A DNA stretch of 64,000 bases from an uncultured Clostridia bacterium. GTDB lineage: Bacteria > Bacillota > Clostridia > TANB77 > CAG-508. The notes under the pieces were generated by a model. It saw only the letters and a program-made list of their open reading frames with translations. It was not told the origin of the DNA and did no database searches. The position numbers and the translations under genes are program-made. Positions 37,392 through 46,829 of the stretch are shown piece after piece. The stretch spans positions 56,542 to 120,541 of the forward strand of contig CATJWN010000070.1 of assembly GCA_949745595.1 (NCBI GenBank). Direction: 5' to 3'. The number at the start of each line of letters is the position of its first letter. Position 1 is the stretch's first letter.

Positions 37392-39471
37392 GTTATCAAT
37401 GAAAAATGTCAAAAAGAGTTTTAAAGATTATGCAATATACTTTATAACATTAGTGCTAGGTGTTGCAATATTTTATCTTTTTAATTCTTTAGACAGTCAA
37501 GAAGCAATGCTTAAAGTATCAGCTTCTACTAAAGAAATTATTAAGCTTATGATAGAAATGCTTAGTATGTTATCTATTTTTGTAGCAGTTATTTTAGGAC
37601 TTTTAATTGTTTATGCTAATAATTTCTTGATTAAACGTAGAAAAAAGGAATTTGGAATATATATGACTCTTGGAATGGGCAGAAGACAGATTTCGAAAAT
37701 AATATTATTAGAAACAATACTTATTGGAGTAATTTCATTAATTATAGGTTTAGTAGTTGGAATTTTTGGTTCACAATTTATGTCTATATTTGTAGGGAAG
37801 CTATTTCAAGCCGATATGAGTGATTTTGAATTTGCCTTTTCACAGTCAGCTTGTATAAAGACTTGCATATATTTTGCAATAATGTATGTAGCAGTAATAT
37901 TTTTCAATGCAATTACAATTTCAAGATATAAACTTATTAATTTGCTAACAGCTATTAGAAAAAATGAAGAAGTTAAAATTAAAAATCCTATTTTATGTAT
38001 TGTTGTATTTTTAATTGCAGCAATAATACTTGGTTATTGTTATTATAAAGTAACACTTGGAATAAATACTTTAAATTCAGCAGATAAGATTTTTCCAATA
38101 ATATTAATGGGAATTATCTCAACAGTTTTGGTTTTCTGGTCTTTATCAGGTTTTATATTAAAGCTTGTGCAAATGAGAAAGAAAACATACTTAAATGGTA
38201 CAAATATATTTGTATTAAGACAAATAAATAATAAAATAAATACAACTGTAATTAGCATGTCTGTTATTTGTTTAATGTTATTTGTAACAATTACAATTTT
38301 ATCAACAGCTTTGTCATTGCGAAATTCAATGGAAACAGCTTTGCAAGAAATGACATCAGCAGATATAAACTTATATAAGACAGCTAATCTTCCAGAAAGT
38401 ATTATTAGATATGGAAAAGAAGTTGTTTATTCAGAAGAGGCAAGAGCAGATTCAAAACGTAGTGTTGGAGAATCTATGATAGAAGCAGGCTTTGATATGA
38501 ATAAATTTAAAGACAAAGTAGAAATATCTATTTATGCAATAAATGAAGTAAATATTGCTTCATCTCTTGGAGAAGAAGTGCTGGCAGAAGCTAAGTCTAA
38601 GTATCCAATGATGCTTTACGATACTGCTGAGCCATTAATAAAGGTTTCAGAATATAATAAAGTTGCTAAACTATATGGAATAGAAGAGTACTCATTATCA
38701 GAAAATGAATATATAATGTTATGTGATTTTGGACAGGTGGAGGAGCTTAGAAATAAAGCATTAGCTTTAGGAGTAAAGGTTAATATAAACGGAAAAGAAT
38801 ATGAACCAAAATATAGAGACTGCAAAGCAGGCTTTGTGCAAATGAATGTTAGCCAGGTAAATACAGGAATTATCTTAGTACCAGACAGCTGTGATTTAAA
38901 AGACGAGCAAAGAGAGCAGTGGCTTTTAGTCGCAAATTATAACGCAAAAACAGAAGAGGAAATAGAAGAAATTGAACAAAATTTCACTAGTGCAAGTGAT
39001 TCTGAACTTTTCAAAACTTTTAAAGAGAGACATATACTAATTGACGGAATGACAAAAATAAGTTTGATAGAAAGCAGCTTAGGACTTACAACAATAATAT
39101 TATTTATAGGTATTTACTTAGGAATAATCTTCCTTATAGCAAGTAGTGCAATCTTAGCTTTAAAACAACTTACAGAAAGCTCTGATAATAGACAAAGGTA
39201 CGTTATTTTAAGGAAAATAGGTTGCGATGAAAAAATGATAAATAATGCTTTATTTAAGCAAATAGGAATATTCTTTATGATGCCACTACTACTTGCAATA
39301 ATTCATTCTATTTTCGGAATACAGTTCGGTGTAGGAGTTATGGAAGCATTAGCAACTAAAGACGAACTAATACCATCAGCAATCGTAACAGTAATTTTAA
39401 TAGGAATAGTCTATGGAATGTATTTTTTAGCTACATACTATGGTAGTAAAAATATTATAAAAGAAGACTAG
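37381..39471 (+). CDS. bceB: BceB-type permease with large extracellular domain
   Basis: This is 696 residues from the ATG at 37381, which follows GGAGGTGAG; it overlaps bceA by 11 bases. The BceB layout is visible: helix 1 near residue 20, helices 2-4 in an FtsX domain (about 55-170), helices around 200-300, a large external domain of roughly 210 residues (about 315-545) and three C-terminal helices. KRRKKEFGIYMTLGMGRRQI and KQLTESSDNRQRYVILRKIG are typical coupling loops. It forms the sensor and export complex with BceA and the kinase. Confidence 0.9.
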   Translation: MLFKLSMKNVKKSFKDYAIYFITLVLGVAIFYLFNSLDSQEAMLKVSASTKEIIKLMIEMLSMLSIFVAVILGLLIVYANNFLIKRRKKEFGIYMTLGMGRRQISKIILLETILIGVISLIIGLVVGIFGSQFMSIFVGKLFQADMSDFEFAFSQSACIKTCIYFAIMYVAVIFFNAITISRYKLINLLTAIRKNEEVKIKNPILCIVVFLIAAIILGYCYYKVTLGINTLNSADKIFPIILMGIISTVLVFWSLSGFILKLVQMRKKTYLNGTNIFVLRQINNKINTTVISMSVICLMLFVTITILSTALSLRNSMETALQEMTSADINLYKTANLPESIIRYGKEVVYSEEARADSKRSVGESMIEAGFDMNKFKDKVEISIYAINEVNIASSLGEEVLAEAKSKYPMMLYDTAEPLIKVSEYNKVAKLYGIEEYSLSENEYIMLCDFGQVEELRNKALALGVKVNINGKEYEPKYRDCKAGFVQMNVSQVNTGIILVPDSCDLKDEQREQWLLVANYNAKTEEEIEEIEQNFTSASDSELFKTFKERHILIDGMTKISLIESSLGLTTIILFIGIYLGIIFLIASSAILALKQLTESSDNRQRYVILRKIGCDEKMINNALFKQIGIFFMMPLLLAIIHSIFGIQFGVGVMEALATKDELIPSAIVTVILIGIVYGMYFLATYYGSKNIIKED

Positions 39472-39476
39472 ACAAT

Positions 39477-39515
39477 AAAAAGACCTTTGTGATATAATAA
39501 CAAAAGGTCTTTTTT
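39477..39515 (+). terminator. Terminator after bceB
   Basis: AAAAAGACCTTT pairs with AAAGGTCTTTTT around a 14-base loop. Confidence 0.75.
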
Positions 39516-39545
39516 GATTGGGACCTATTTTAGGAGGTGCAATAT

Positions 39546-40154
39546 ATGGTTATTACAATTAGTAGAGAATTTGGTAGCGGTGGCCGTGAGATTGGCAAGA
39601 GATTAGCAGATGCGCTAGGTCTTGCTTATTATGATAGTGAAATAATCACTATGATTGCAAAAGAAACTGGAATGAGCGAGGAGTATATTAAAAATATATC
39701 AGAAAAAGGTGTGTATCCTTATACTTTTCATTTTGCAAAATCTTTTTTGAATTCTTCACCTGTGCCTAATAGTCAAATTGAAGTCTTTGTAAAGCAAAAT
39801 AAAATAATTAAGGAAATAGCACAAAAAGGAAATTGTGTTATTGTTGGTAGGGCGGCAAATATTATTTTAAAAGAATACAATACAATTGATTTATTTATAT
39901 ACGCAGATATGAAGTCTAAAATTGAGCGTTGTAAATTGAAAGCAGACGAAAATGAGAATTTAACAGAAAAAGAAATTGAGAAAAAAATTATTGAGATAAA
40001 TAAAAATAGAAAGAAATTTCATAATATTATCTCAAATGAAGAGTGGGGAAAGAAAGAAAATTATGATCTTTGTGTTAATACATCAAGTATTGATATAAAA
40101 GATATTATTTCACCACTTAAAAATTATATAGAAAATTGGTTTAGGAGGAACTAA
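39546..40154 (+). CDS. Cytidylate-kinase-like family protein
   Basis: This is 202 residues, chosen from the ATG seven bases after GGAGGTG. The N-terminal ITISREFGSGGREIGKRLADALG is the characteristic form of the CMP-kinase-like family, a P-loop variant. GNCVIVGRAANIIL and FIYADMKSKIERCK follow, and KNRKKFHNIISNEEWG resembles its lid. The substrate has not been established for this family. It lies six bases before the MATE gene. Confidence 0.85.
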   Translation: MVITISREFGSGGREIGKRLADALGLAYYDSEIITMIAKETGMSEEYIKNISEKGVYPYTFHFAKSFLNSSPVPNSQIEVFVKQNKIIKEIAQKGNCVIVGRAANIILKEYNTIDLFIYADMKSKIERCKLKADENENLTEKEIEKKIIEINKNRKKFHNIISNEEWGKKENYDLCVNTSSIDIKDIISPLKNYIENWFRRN

Positions 40155-40159
40155 AGAAA

Positions 40160-41491
40160 ATGCAGATACAATTATCAGAACATTTTACATATAAAAAATT
40201 AATACGATTTACATTACCAACAATTTTTATGATGATATTCACATCAATTTATGGAATAGTAGATGGAATATTTGTATCAAACTTAGTTGGAAGTGATAGT
40301 TTTGCAGCAGTAAATTTAACAGTGCCAATACTTATGATTATGGCTTCAGTAGGTTTTATGTTTGGAACAGGAGGAAGTGCTTTAGTTTCAAAAATACTTG
40401 GTGAAGGGGATAAAGAAAAAGCAAACGAGCTTTTTTCTATGCTTACATATTTATTGGTTGCAATAGGTGTAGTTTTCACTATAGGTGGGCTAATACTGTT
40501 AAGACCAGTAGCAAGTCTTTTAAAAGCAGAAGGAGATATATTAGAAGATTGTGTTATTTATGGAAGTACACTTATGTTTTCAATGATTCCATTTTTATTA
40601 CAACACTATTTCCAAAGTTTCCTTATAGTTGCTGAAAAGCCTAATATGGGCTTAGTAGTTTCACTTTGTGCAGGAATAACAAACATAGTTTTAGATTTTC
40701 TATTTATATATGTTTTCAAAATGGGACTATTTGGTGCAGCGATTGCAACTGCAATTAGCGAGTGTGTTGGTGGAATTGTACCACTTACATTCTTTATTGT
40801 TAGCAAGGATAGCCCATTGAAATTAAGAAAAGCAAAATTCGATGGAAAAGCAGTTTTCCAAACTTGCACAAATGGCTCATCAGAAATGCTTACACATATT
40901 TCTTTATCAGCAGTAAATATGTTATATAATTTCCAATTAATGAAATTTATAGGTTCAGATGGAGTAGTAGCTTATGGAATTATTATGTATGTGAGTTTTA
41001 CATTTATAAGTGCTTTCTTAGGATATTCTATAGGTTCAGCACCGATTGTAAGTTATCATTATGGAGCTGGTAATGTAGATGAACTTAAGAACTTATTAAA
41101 AAAGAGTTTAAGATTAGTAATAGGAGCTTCAGTAGTATTAACTATACTTGCTGAACTTGCTTCAAAACTATTAGCAAGCATATTTGTAAGCTATGACCCA
41201 AATTTACTAGAGCTTACAACTAGAGCAATACAGATTTATTCTATTTCTTTCTTATTTAGTGGATTTAGCATATATGCATCATCTTTCTTTACAGCTTTAA
41301 ATAATGGAGTGGTTTCAGCAATTATTTCATTTTTAAGAACTTTAGTGTTCGAAGTTGTTGCAATACTTGTATTGCCGTTGATATTAGGATTAAATGGAAT
41401 TTGGCTTGCTGTAGTAATTGCAGAGCTTGCGGCAGTAATATTAAGCGCAACATTATTATTTGTAAATCGTAAAAAATATCAATATATATAA
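40160..41491 (+). CDS. MATE-family efflux transporter
   Basis: This 443-residue protein has twelve predicted membrane helices in two similar halves. The N-terminal FTLPTIFMMIFTSIYGIVDGIFV with VGSDSFAAVNLTVPI is the classic MATE start. The second half starts around SEMLTHISLSAVNMLYN. Such proteins export organic cations, drugs or flavin-like compounds with Na+ or H+; the substrate here is unknown. It ends at a perfect 12-bp bidirectional terminator. Confidence 0.9.
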   Translation: MQIQLSEHFTYKKLIRFTLPTIFMMIFTSIYGIVDGIFVSNLVGSDSFAAVNLTVPILMIMASVGFMFGTGGSALVSKILGEGDKEKANELFSMLTYLLVAIGVVFTIGGLILLRPVASLLKAEGDILEDCVIYGSTLMFSMIPFLLQHYFQSFLIVAEKPNMGLVVSLCAGITNIVLDFLFIYVFKMGLFGAAIATAISECVGGIVPLTFFIVSKDSPLKLRKAKFDGKAVFQTCTNGSSEMLTHISLSAVNMLYNFQLMKFIGSDGVVAYGIIMYVSFTFISAFLGYSIGSAPIVSYHYGAGNVDELKNLLKKSLRLVIGASVVLTILAELASKLLASIFVSYDPNLLELTTRAIQIYSISFLFSGFSIYASSFFTALNNGVVSAIISFLRTLVFEVVAILVLPLILGLNGIWLAVVIAELAAVILSATLLFVNRKKYQYI

Positions 41492-41504
41492 GAAAATATA
41501 TAAG

Positions 41505-41532
41505 AAAGAGGAGATTGTTAAATCTCCTCTTT
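41505..41532. terminator. Bidirectional terminator between the MATE and Crp-family genes
   Basis: AAAGAGGAGATT and AATCTCCTCTTT form a perfect 12-bp stem with loop GTTA. A T-run exists on both strands and it overlaps the stop of the minus-strand gene. Confidence 0.9.
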
Positions 41533-42179
41533 TAAACTACTGGTGTATATAGTAAAGTAATTCTTCTACCATCAATTTTTATAAATTTTTCTTCTTTCAA
41601 ATATTTTAGTTCTCGAAACATAGCAGATCTATTTGTAGAAAGATAATCTGCTAAGTCTTTAAAGTTACTAGGCAAATATATGAATTTTGAACGAGTTTTT
41701 TTATACTCAATTTCAAAATAAGCAAGAAGCTTATCACGAATAGATTTCTGAGTTAAAATCTTAATCCTATCATTATTATCTTTAAGTCTAGAATGAATAA
41801 TATCAAAAATATTAAGCATAAATTGGTTATAATAAGCATAACAAGTATTTTTTGAGTTAACTAATTTATTATAATCTATAACTAAAACTTTAGAAGGTTC
41901 GACAGCGCGTATTTGATATTCAGTATCACTAATATTAGAGATATCACTTCCAAACACACTGTTTTCAATTAGTTCCTCGATTAAATTTTCTTCACCATTA
42001 TAGTTTATATTAAAGATTTGCGCATAACCTTCTAATAAAATACAAACTATATTTTTGTTTTTTAAAGTTGATAAAATTTCTTCATTTTTATGAAAAGTAT
42101 AAATGTGAGTTGCTAAAATTTTAAAAAGCCTATTCTTCTGTAATTCGCTTATACCAGCAAAAGGGTTTTTCATTTTCAT
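41532..42179 (-). CDS. Crp/Fnr-family transcription regulator
   Basis: This is 215 residues from the ATG at 42179. The apparent longer start at 42191 lies in its own -10 box. An N-terminal cyclic-nucleotide-binding-like beta barrel (NIVCILLEGYAQIFNINYNGEENLIEEL split around the roll, FGSDISN) and a C-terminal winged helix (FKDLADYLSTNRSAMFRELKYL near residue 170) are clear. There is no cysteine cluster for an FNR-type iron-sulfur centre, so another ligand is likely. It is divergent from nrdD and could regulate it. Confidence 0.85.
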   Translation of the reverse strand: MKMKNPFAGISELQKNRLFKILATHIYTFHKNEEILSTLKNKNIVCILLEGYAQIFNINYNGEENLIEELIENSVFGSDISNISDTEYQIRAVEPSKVLVIDYNKLVNSKNTCYAYYNQFMLNIFDIIHSRLKDNNDRIKILTQKSIRDKLLAYFEIEYKKTRSKFIYLPSNFKDLADYLSTNRSAMFRELKYLKEEKFIKIDGRRITLLYTPVV

Positions 42180-42189
42180 CACCATTACC

Positions 42190-42254
42190 ATTATATCACA
42201 ATTGTGTTACAGTTGCAATTGCACCTTTATATATTATTTTTTTATCAGTATAAT
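42190..42254. promoter_or_regulatory. Divergent promoter region of crp-family gene and nrdD
   Basis: Minus strand: -35 TTGCAA (42218-42213) and -10 TATAAT (42195-42190) with a 17-base spacer, giving an almost leaderless mRNA for the regulator. Plus strand: -10 TATAAT at 42249-42254 for nrdD with a poor -35. Two copies of palindromic CAATTG (42199-42204 and 42216-42221) lie between, giving AATTG-N11-CAATT, a candidate regulator site. Confidence 0.6.
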
Positions 42255-42290
42255 GAGTACAACAAAAACATACACGAAAGGAAAAGATTT

Positions 42291-44480
42291 ATGAAGATTG
42301 TTAAAAGAGATGGACACATAGTTGATTATGATCCAAGTAAAATAAGAACAGCTATTAAAAAAGCAAATGTAGAGGTTAGACCAAAAGAAAGAGCAACAGA
42401 AGACGAGATACAAAGTATTGTAGAATACATTGAGGAATTGAATAAGAAAAGAATTCTTGTTGAAGATATACAAGATATTATTGAAGAGAAATTGATGGAA
42501 ATTGATAGATATCAATTGGCCAAAAAATATATTACTTATCGTTACACTAGGGAATTAGTTAGAAAAGCAAACACAACAGATCAAACTATAAAAGAATTAA
42601 TTGAGGGTGAGAACGAATACTGGAATAGTGAAAATTCAAATAAAAATGCTGAGCTTGTAACTACACAAAGAGATTATTTAGCAGGTATTACAAGTACAGA
42701 TATAACAAGAAGATTTTTACTACCAGAGGAAATTGTTAAAGCACATGATGAAGGAATTATACATTTTCACGACGCAGACTATTTTGCACAAAATGCACTA
42801 CACAATTGTGAGCTTATTAACTTAGATGATATGCTTCAAAATGGTACAGTTATAAATGGTGTTATGATTGAAAAACCACACAGATTTATAACGGCTGCAA
42901 CTATTGCTACACAAATCATTTTAGCAGTTACATCTTCTAGTTATGGTGGTGCAACAGTTACACTTACACATTTAGCGCCATTTGTTAGAAGTAGCTATGA
43001 GAAATACTATAAGAAATATAAAGAGAGAAAACTAAGTGAAGCAGATTGTGAAAAATATGCTTGGGATGACACAAGAAAAGAAGTTGCAGATGGTGTTCAA
43101 ACTTTTAACTATCAAGTAAATTCAATGACAAATACAAATGGGCAAGCTCCTTTCTTAAGTGTATTTATGTATATGAATGAAACTAAACAATACAAAAAAG
43201 AACTAGCAATGATAATTGAAGAATTCTTAAAACAAAGAATTATTGGTTTTAAAAATAGAAAAGGTGTATATATTACGCCAGCTTTCCCAAAACTTTTATA
43301 TGTACTCGAAGAAGATAATATTAAAGAAGATGGAGAATATTTTTACTTAACAAAACTTGCAGCAGAATGTACAGCTAAGAGATTAGTACCTGATTATATT
43401 TCTGAAAAAGTTATGTTAGATCTAAAAGTAAATGAGAATGGCGAAGGTGATTGTTATCCTTGTATGGGTTGCAGAAGCTTTTTGACACCAGATAGAGCAA
43501 TGTCATTAGGAAATATTGCTAAAGCTAAAAATTATGAAGAAGGTAAAGGTAAATATTACGGAAGATTTAATCAAGGTGTTGTTACTATTAACCTACCTGA
43601 TGTAGCTTTATCTTCTAAGGGTGATATAAATAAATTCTGGAAAATATTTGATGAAAGACTAGAACTTTGTCACAAAGCTTTACAATTAAGACATAAGAGA
43701 TTAAGCAATGTTACAAGTGATGTTGCACCAATCTTATGGCAAGATGGAGCACTAGCTAGACTTGAGCCAGGAGAGAGTATTCACGAATTATTACATCACG
43801 GTTATAGTACTATTTCACTTGGATATGCTGGTTTATATGAGTGTGTAAAATATATGACAGGAAATTCTCATACAGACAATGGTGAAGGAAAAGAGCTTGG
43901 CTTAGAGATTATGAAACACTTAAATGATGCAGCTAAAAAATGGAAAGAAGCAGAGGATATTGATTATTCTGTATATGGTACTCCAATTGAGTCTGTAACA
44001 TATAAATTTGCAAAATGTTTAAAAGAGCGTTTCGGAACAGTTGAAGGCGTAACAGATAGAAATTACATTACAAATTCATATCACGTACCAGTTTTCGAGG
44101 ATATAGATGCTTTCACAAAATTAAAATTGGAAAGCGAATTCCAAAGATTAAGTCCAGGTGGAGCAATTTCATATATTGAAACACCAAACTTACAAAATAA
44201 CTTAGAGGTTATTTTAGATGTTATCAAATTTATTTATGAAAATATTATGTATGCTGAACTTAATACAAAATCTGATTATTGTCAGAAATGTGGCTATACA
44301 GGCGAAATTATGATTGATGACAATTTAGAATGGTATTGTCCAAATTGCGGTAATACAGATCACACTACTTTAAATGTAGCAAGAAGAACATGTGGATATA
44401 TCGGAACAAACTTCTGGAACAAAGGAAGAACACAAGAAATAAAGGAAAGAGTTTTACACATTGATAATAAGGACGCTTAA
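42291..44480 (+). CDS. nrdD: Anaerobic ribonucleoside-triphosphate reductase
   Basis: This 729-residue glycyl-radical enzyme reduces NTPs to dNTPs without oxygen. An ATP-cone regulatory domain (residues 1-90, VKRDGHIVDYDPSKI) precedes the barrel. The C-terminus has a zinc site, CQKCGYTG with CPNCG, and the radical loop RRTCGYIGTNFWNKGRTQEI whose glycine carries the radical. The ATG at 42291 follows AAAGGAAAAG; the longer frame to 42204 overlaps the promoter. The activase nrdG lies 144 bases downstream. Confidence 0.95.
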   Translation: MKIVKRDGHIVDYDPSKIRTAIKKANVEVRPKERATEDEIQSIVEYIEELNKKRILVEDIQDIIEEKLMEIDRYQLAKKYITYRYTRELVRKANTTDQTIKELIEGENEYWNSENSNKNAELVTTQRDYLAGITSTDITRRFLLPEEIVKAHDEGIIHFHDADYFAQNALHNCELINLDDMLQNGTVINGVMIEKPHRFITAATIATQIILAVTSSSYGGATVTLTHLAPFVRSSYEKYYKKYKERKLSEADCEKYAWDDTRKEVADGVQTFNYQVNSMTNTNGQAPFLSVFMYMNETKQYKKELAMIIEEFLKQRIIGFKNRKGVYITPAFPKLLYVLEEDNIKEDGEYFYLTKLAAECTAKRLVPDYISEKVMLDLKVNENGEGDCYPCMGCRSFLTPDRAMSLGNIAKAKNYEEGKGKYYGRFNQGVVTINLPDVALSSKGDINKFWKIFDERLELCHKALQLRHKRLSNVTSDVAPILWQDGALARLEPGESIHELLHHGYSTISLGYAGLYECVKYMTGNSHTDNGEGKELGLEIMKHLNDAAKKWKEAEDIDYSVYGTPIESVTYKFAKCLKERFGTVEGVTDRNYITNSYHVPVFEDIDAFTKLKLESEFQRLSPGGAISYIETPNLQNNLEVILDVIKFIYENIMYAELNTKSDYCQKCGYTGEIMIDDNLEWYCPNCGNTDHTTLNVARRTCGYIGTNFWNKGRTQEIKERVLHIDNKDA

Positions 44481-44492
44481 GCTGAAGTTGTT

Positions 44493-44573
44493 ATGAACGT
44501 AGTGAATTACAGATTTAGTTCGCAACGGAAGCAGCAAATACGAAGTATTTGCGAACAGCGGAGTTACGTTCAT
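44493..44573. repeat. Nested palindromic (REP-like) element between nrdD and nrdG
   Basis: Outer arms ATGAACGTA (44493-44501) and TACGTTCAT (44565-44573) enclose GTTCGCAA (44518-44525) with TTGCGAAC (44549-44556), and inside these GCAAATAC-GAA-GTATTTGC (44534-44552). The middle and inner arms overlap, so the alternatives compete. A partial copy (GCGAAAATAGCGGAGTTGC) follows to about 44600. It is richer in CG than its surroundings. A dispersed repeat or a processing/stability hairpin within the nrdDG mRNA is likely. It is not convincingly coding. Confidence 0.65.
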
Positions 44574-44624
44574 GTAAAATTGCGAAAATAGCGGAGTTGC
44601 ACACATATAACAGGGGAGTAAAAA

Positions 44625-45119
44625 ATGAGATATAGCAAAATAAGAAAAATGGATATTTCAAATGGAAAAGGAGTTAGAGTATCAATTTTTATGCAAGGTT
44701 GTACTTTTAATTGTAAAAACTGTTTTAATCCAGAAACACATGATTTTGAAGGTGGAGAAGAGTTTACAGATAGCACAATAGATAAAGTACTAGAGCTTTG
44801 TAGTAAAGACCATATTGACGGTTTATCTATATTAGGTGGTGAACCAATGCACCCTAAGAATATCGAAGGAACTACTAAACTTGCTAAAGCTTTTAAAGAG
44901 AAATTTCCAAACAAAAATCTTTGGGCTTGGACAGGCTATAAATTTGACGAATATTTAAAAGATAAAGAAATTTCAAAATACCTAGATGTTTTAATAGATG
45001 GGCAATATGTAGATGAGCTTCATGATCCAACACTAGAGTGGCGTGGCTCTTCTAATCAAAGAGTAATTGATGTTCAAAAAAGTTTGCAAGCAGGAGAAGT
45101 AGTAGAAATTTGTAAATAA
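44625..45119 (+). CDS. nrdG: Anaerobic ribonucleotide reductase activating enzyme
   Basis: This 164-residue radical-SAM activase puts the glycyl radical on NrdD. The cluster motif is FMQGCTFNCKNCFNPETH (CxxxCxxC near residue 26). SILGGEPMHP contributes to SAM binding, and LWAWTGYKFDEYL and DVLIDGQYVDEL follow the NrdG pattern. The start is an ATG after CAGGGGAG. Confidence 0.95.
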   Translation: MRYSKIRKMDISNGKGVRVSIFMQGCTFNCKNCFNPETHDFEGGEEFTDSTIDKVLELCSKDHIDGLSILGGEPMHPKNIEGTTKLAKAFKEKFPNKNLWAWTGYKFDEYLKDKEISKYLDVLIDGQYVDELHDPTLEWRGSSNQRVIDVQKSLQAGEVVEICK

Positions 45120-45126
45120 TGATAAT

Positions 45127-45159
45127 AAATGAGCAAAGTCTTGGAATTTTGCTCATTTT
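45127..45159 (+). terminator. Terminator after nrdG
   Basis: AAATGAGCAAA pairs perfectly with TTTGCTCATTT, followed by TTG. The loop carries the -35 box of the next promoter. Confidence 0.75.
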
Positions 45160-45169
45160 GTATTATAAT
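45141..45169 (+). promoter_or_regulatory. Promoter of the dapF-like gene
   Basis: TTGGAA at 45141-45146 and TATAAT at 45164-45169 with a 17-base spacer, overlapping the nrdG terminator. Confidence 0.65.
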
Positions 45170-45201
45170 ATACGAAAGATTAAGAGGAAGGATAGAAGTT
45201 T

Positions 45202-45982
45202 ATGGAATTTAATTATAAAATATTAAACCCAGGTGGAAATAAAACAGCAATAGTAATAGGAAATGAATATAGTAAAGAAGAAAGAAAAGAGATAAATGAT
45301 AAAATATTAAAAGATAATCCAGAAGTAGAGCAAGTAGGTTTTATTAGTACAGATAAGAATAGATTAGATATGGCAGGTGGCGAGTTTTGCGTAAATGCTA
45401 CTAGATGTGCAATTTGGGAATATCTAAAAGGTGAAGAAGGAGAAATTGAGCTTGAAGTTTCTGGACTTAAGAGTAGAGCAAAGGGTGGAATAACAGCTAA
45501 AAAAGATGTATATGCAGATATGAAAGTAGAAAAAGGATTAAGTAATTTAATAGAGAAAAAAGGAATATATAACATAGTTAAATTAGACGGAATAACACTT
45601 GCAGTTGTTGAAGAAAAGGATAGCAAAGAATATATAAAACTTTTAAAAGAAGATGAAAACAAAGCTAAAAATGAATTAAAAGAGATAATGAAAACTTTTA
45701 ATACAGAAGAGAGTGCAGCAGGTATTATTTTGTTAGAAGAAGAAAACGGAAGAACAAAAATAAATCCTGTTATTTGGGTAAAAACTGTAGATACTCTATA
45801 TTATGAAACAGCTTGTGGCAGCCGGAAGCTTAGCAACTACAATATATAAATATGCTATATCAGGTTTAGAAAATTTAGAAATAGTACAACCTTCTGGATA
45901 TAGTATAGATGTTACTTTAAATATATCAGAAGATTATATTGAAAAAGCAGTTATATTAGGAAAAGTAATGGAAAATGAGTAA
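45202..45982 (+). CDS. DapF-family epimerase/racemase, needs +1 recoding
   Basis: This is 259 residues after recoding. The fold has two similar halves with one catalytic Cys each. The first is MAGGEFCVNATRCA near residue 54; DapF usually has GNxxRC here. The second is in ETACGSGSLATTIYKY near residue 203. The zero frame breaks inside this second motif, at AGC-CGG, and ends at 45849. Skipping the C at 45823 restores A-C-G-S-G-S and runs to 45982. It may be diaminopimelate epimerase or a relative such as a histidine racemase; the first motif fits DapF imperfectly, so I give no symbol. Confidence 0.85.
45823..45826 (+). other. CGGA +1 recoding site in the dapF-like gene
   Basis: Context GGC-AGC-CGG-AAG. 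GGA supplies the Gly of the catalytic-Cys loop ACGSGS. Confidence 0.9.
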
Positions 45983-46049
45983 AAATACTACACAAATTAA
46001 AAATAATATGATACAATATAAAAGTAAAAATTAAAAGGAGGAATTGAAG

Positions 46050-46775
46050 ATGTCAGGACATAGTAAATGGCATAATATTGCAGCTAAAAAAGGTAAAGCA
46101 GATGCTGCAAGAGGAAAAATATTTACAAAATTAGGTAGAGAAATATTAGTAGCAGTTAAGCAAGGTGGACCTGATCCTGCCGGAAATTCTAAATTAAAGG
46201 ATGTTATAGCAAAATGTAAAGCAAATAACATGCCAAATGATACAATAAATAATGCAATTAAAAAAGCTTCTGGAGAAGGAAGCTCAGCAGTATATGAGGA
46301 AATTACATACGAAGGTTATGGAGCAAATGGTGTTGCTGTTATAGTAAATGCAAGTACAGATAATAAAAATAGAACAGCAGCAGATGTTAGACATATGTTT
46401 GATAAAGCTGGAGGAAACTTAGGAACTTCAGGTTGCGTATCATATATGTTTGAGAAAAAGGGTGTAATTGTTATAGAAAAAGAAGGATGTAAATTAGGAG
46501 AAGATGATTTAATGATGCTTGCTATTGAAGCTGGTGCAGAAGATTTTTCAGCTGAAGAAGAGGTATTTGAAATCACAACAGCTCCAAATGATTTTACAGC
46601 AGTTACAGAAAAATTATCAGCAGAAGGAATTACTTTCTTAGAAGCTGGTGTACAAATGGTACCAAGCACTTATGTACAACTTGATGAAAAAGGTGCAGAA
46701 AAAATGCAAAGATTGATTGACAATCTTGAAGATTTAGATGATGTTGTTGAAGTATTCCATAACTGGGAAGAATAA
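46050..46775 (+). CDS. yebC: YebC/PmpR-family protein
   Basis: This is 241 residues. YebC-family proteins act as transcription regulators in some bacteria, and recent work links some to translation of proline-rich stretches. The N-terminal [18 protein letters not shown], the [15 protein letters not shown] and [18 protein letters not shown] segments and [12 protein letters not shown] are diagnostic. The ATG at 46050 follows GGAGG; an in-frame TTG six bases earlier is too close to it. Confidence 0.95.
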   Translation: MSGHSKWHNIAAKKGKADAARGKIFTKLGREILVAVKQGGPDPAGNSKLKDVIAKCKANNMPNDTINNAIKKASGEGSSAVYEEITYEGYGANGVAVIVNASTDNKNRTAADVRHMFDKAGGNLGTSGCVSYMFEKKGVIVIEKEGCKLGEDDLMMLAIEAGAEDFSAEEEVFEITTAPNDFTAVTEKLSAEGITFLEAGVQMVPSTYVQLDEKGAEKMQRLIDNLEDLDDVVEVFHNWEE

Positions 46776-46780
46776 ATTCA

Positions 46781-46809
46781 GTATAATTTTTTTGAAATCT
46801 CTCATACTA
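46781..46809 (+). promoter_or_regulatory. Candidate forespore (sigma-G/F-type) promoter of gpr
   Basis: GTATA at 46781-46785 and CATACTA at 46803-46809 with a 17-base spacer match the forespore sigma consensus. gpr is sigma-G/F-controlled in B. subtilis. The start of transcription would fall at about 46816, only about 14 bases before the ATG. Confidence 0.55.
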
Positions 46810-46829
46810 AGGTATGGGAGATGTTTTTT
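46797..46829 (+). terminator. Terminator after yebC, overlapping gpr control region
   Basis: An 11-bp hairpin, 46797-46807 against 46812-46822, is followed by T6 up to the gpr start. The gpr ribosome site GGGAG (46816-46820) lies in the 3' arm. Confidence 0.7.

Noticed and set aside
44481..44624. Short reading frames through the nrdD-nrdG gap
   Set aside because: The sequence is explained by nested palindromes, has no ribosome site and codes for nothing family-like.
45213..45662. Ser/Phe-rich minus-strand frame opposite the dapF-like gene
   Set aside because: Antisense shadow of a clearly conserved gene; similar shadows lie opposite gpr, yebC and purF.
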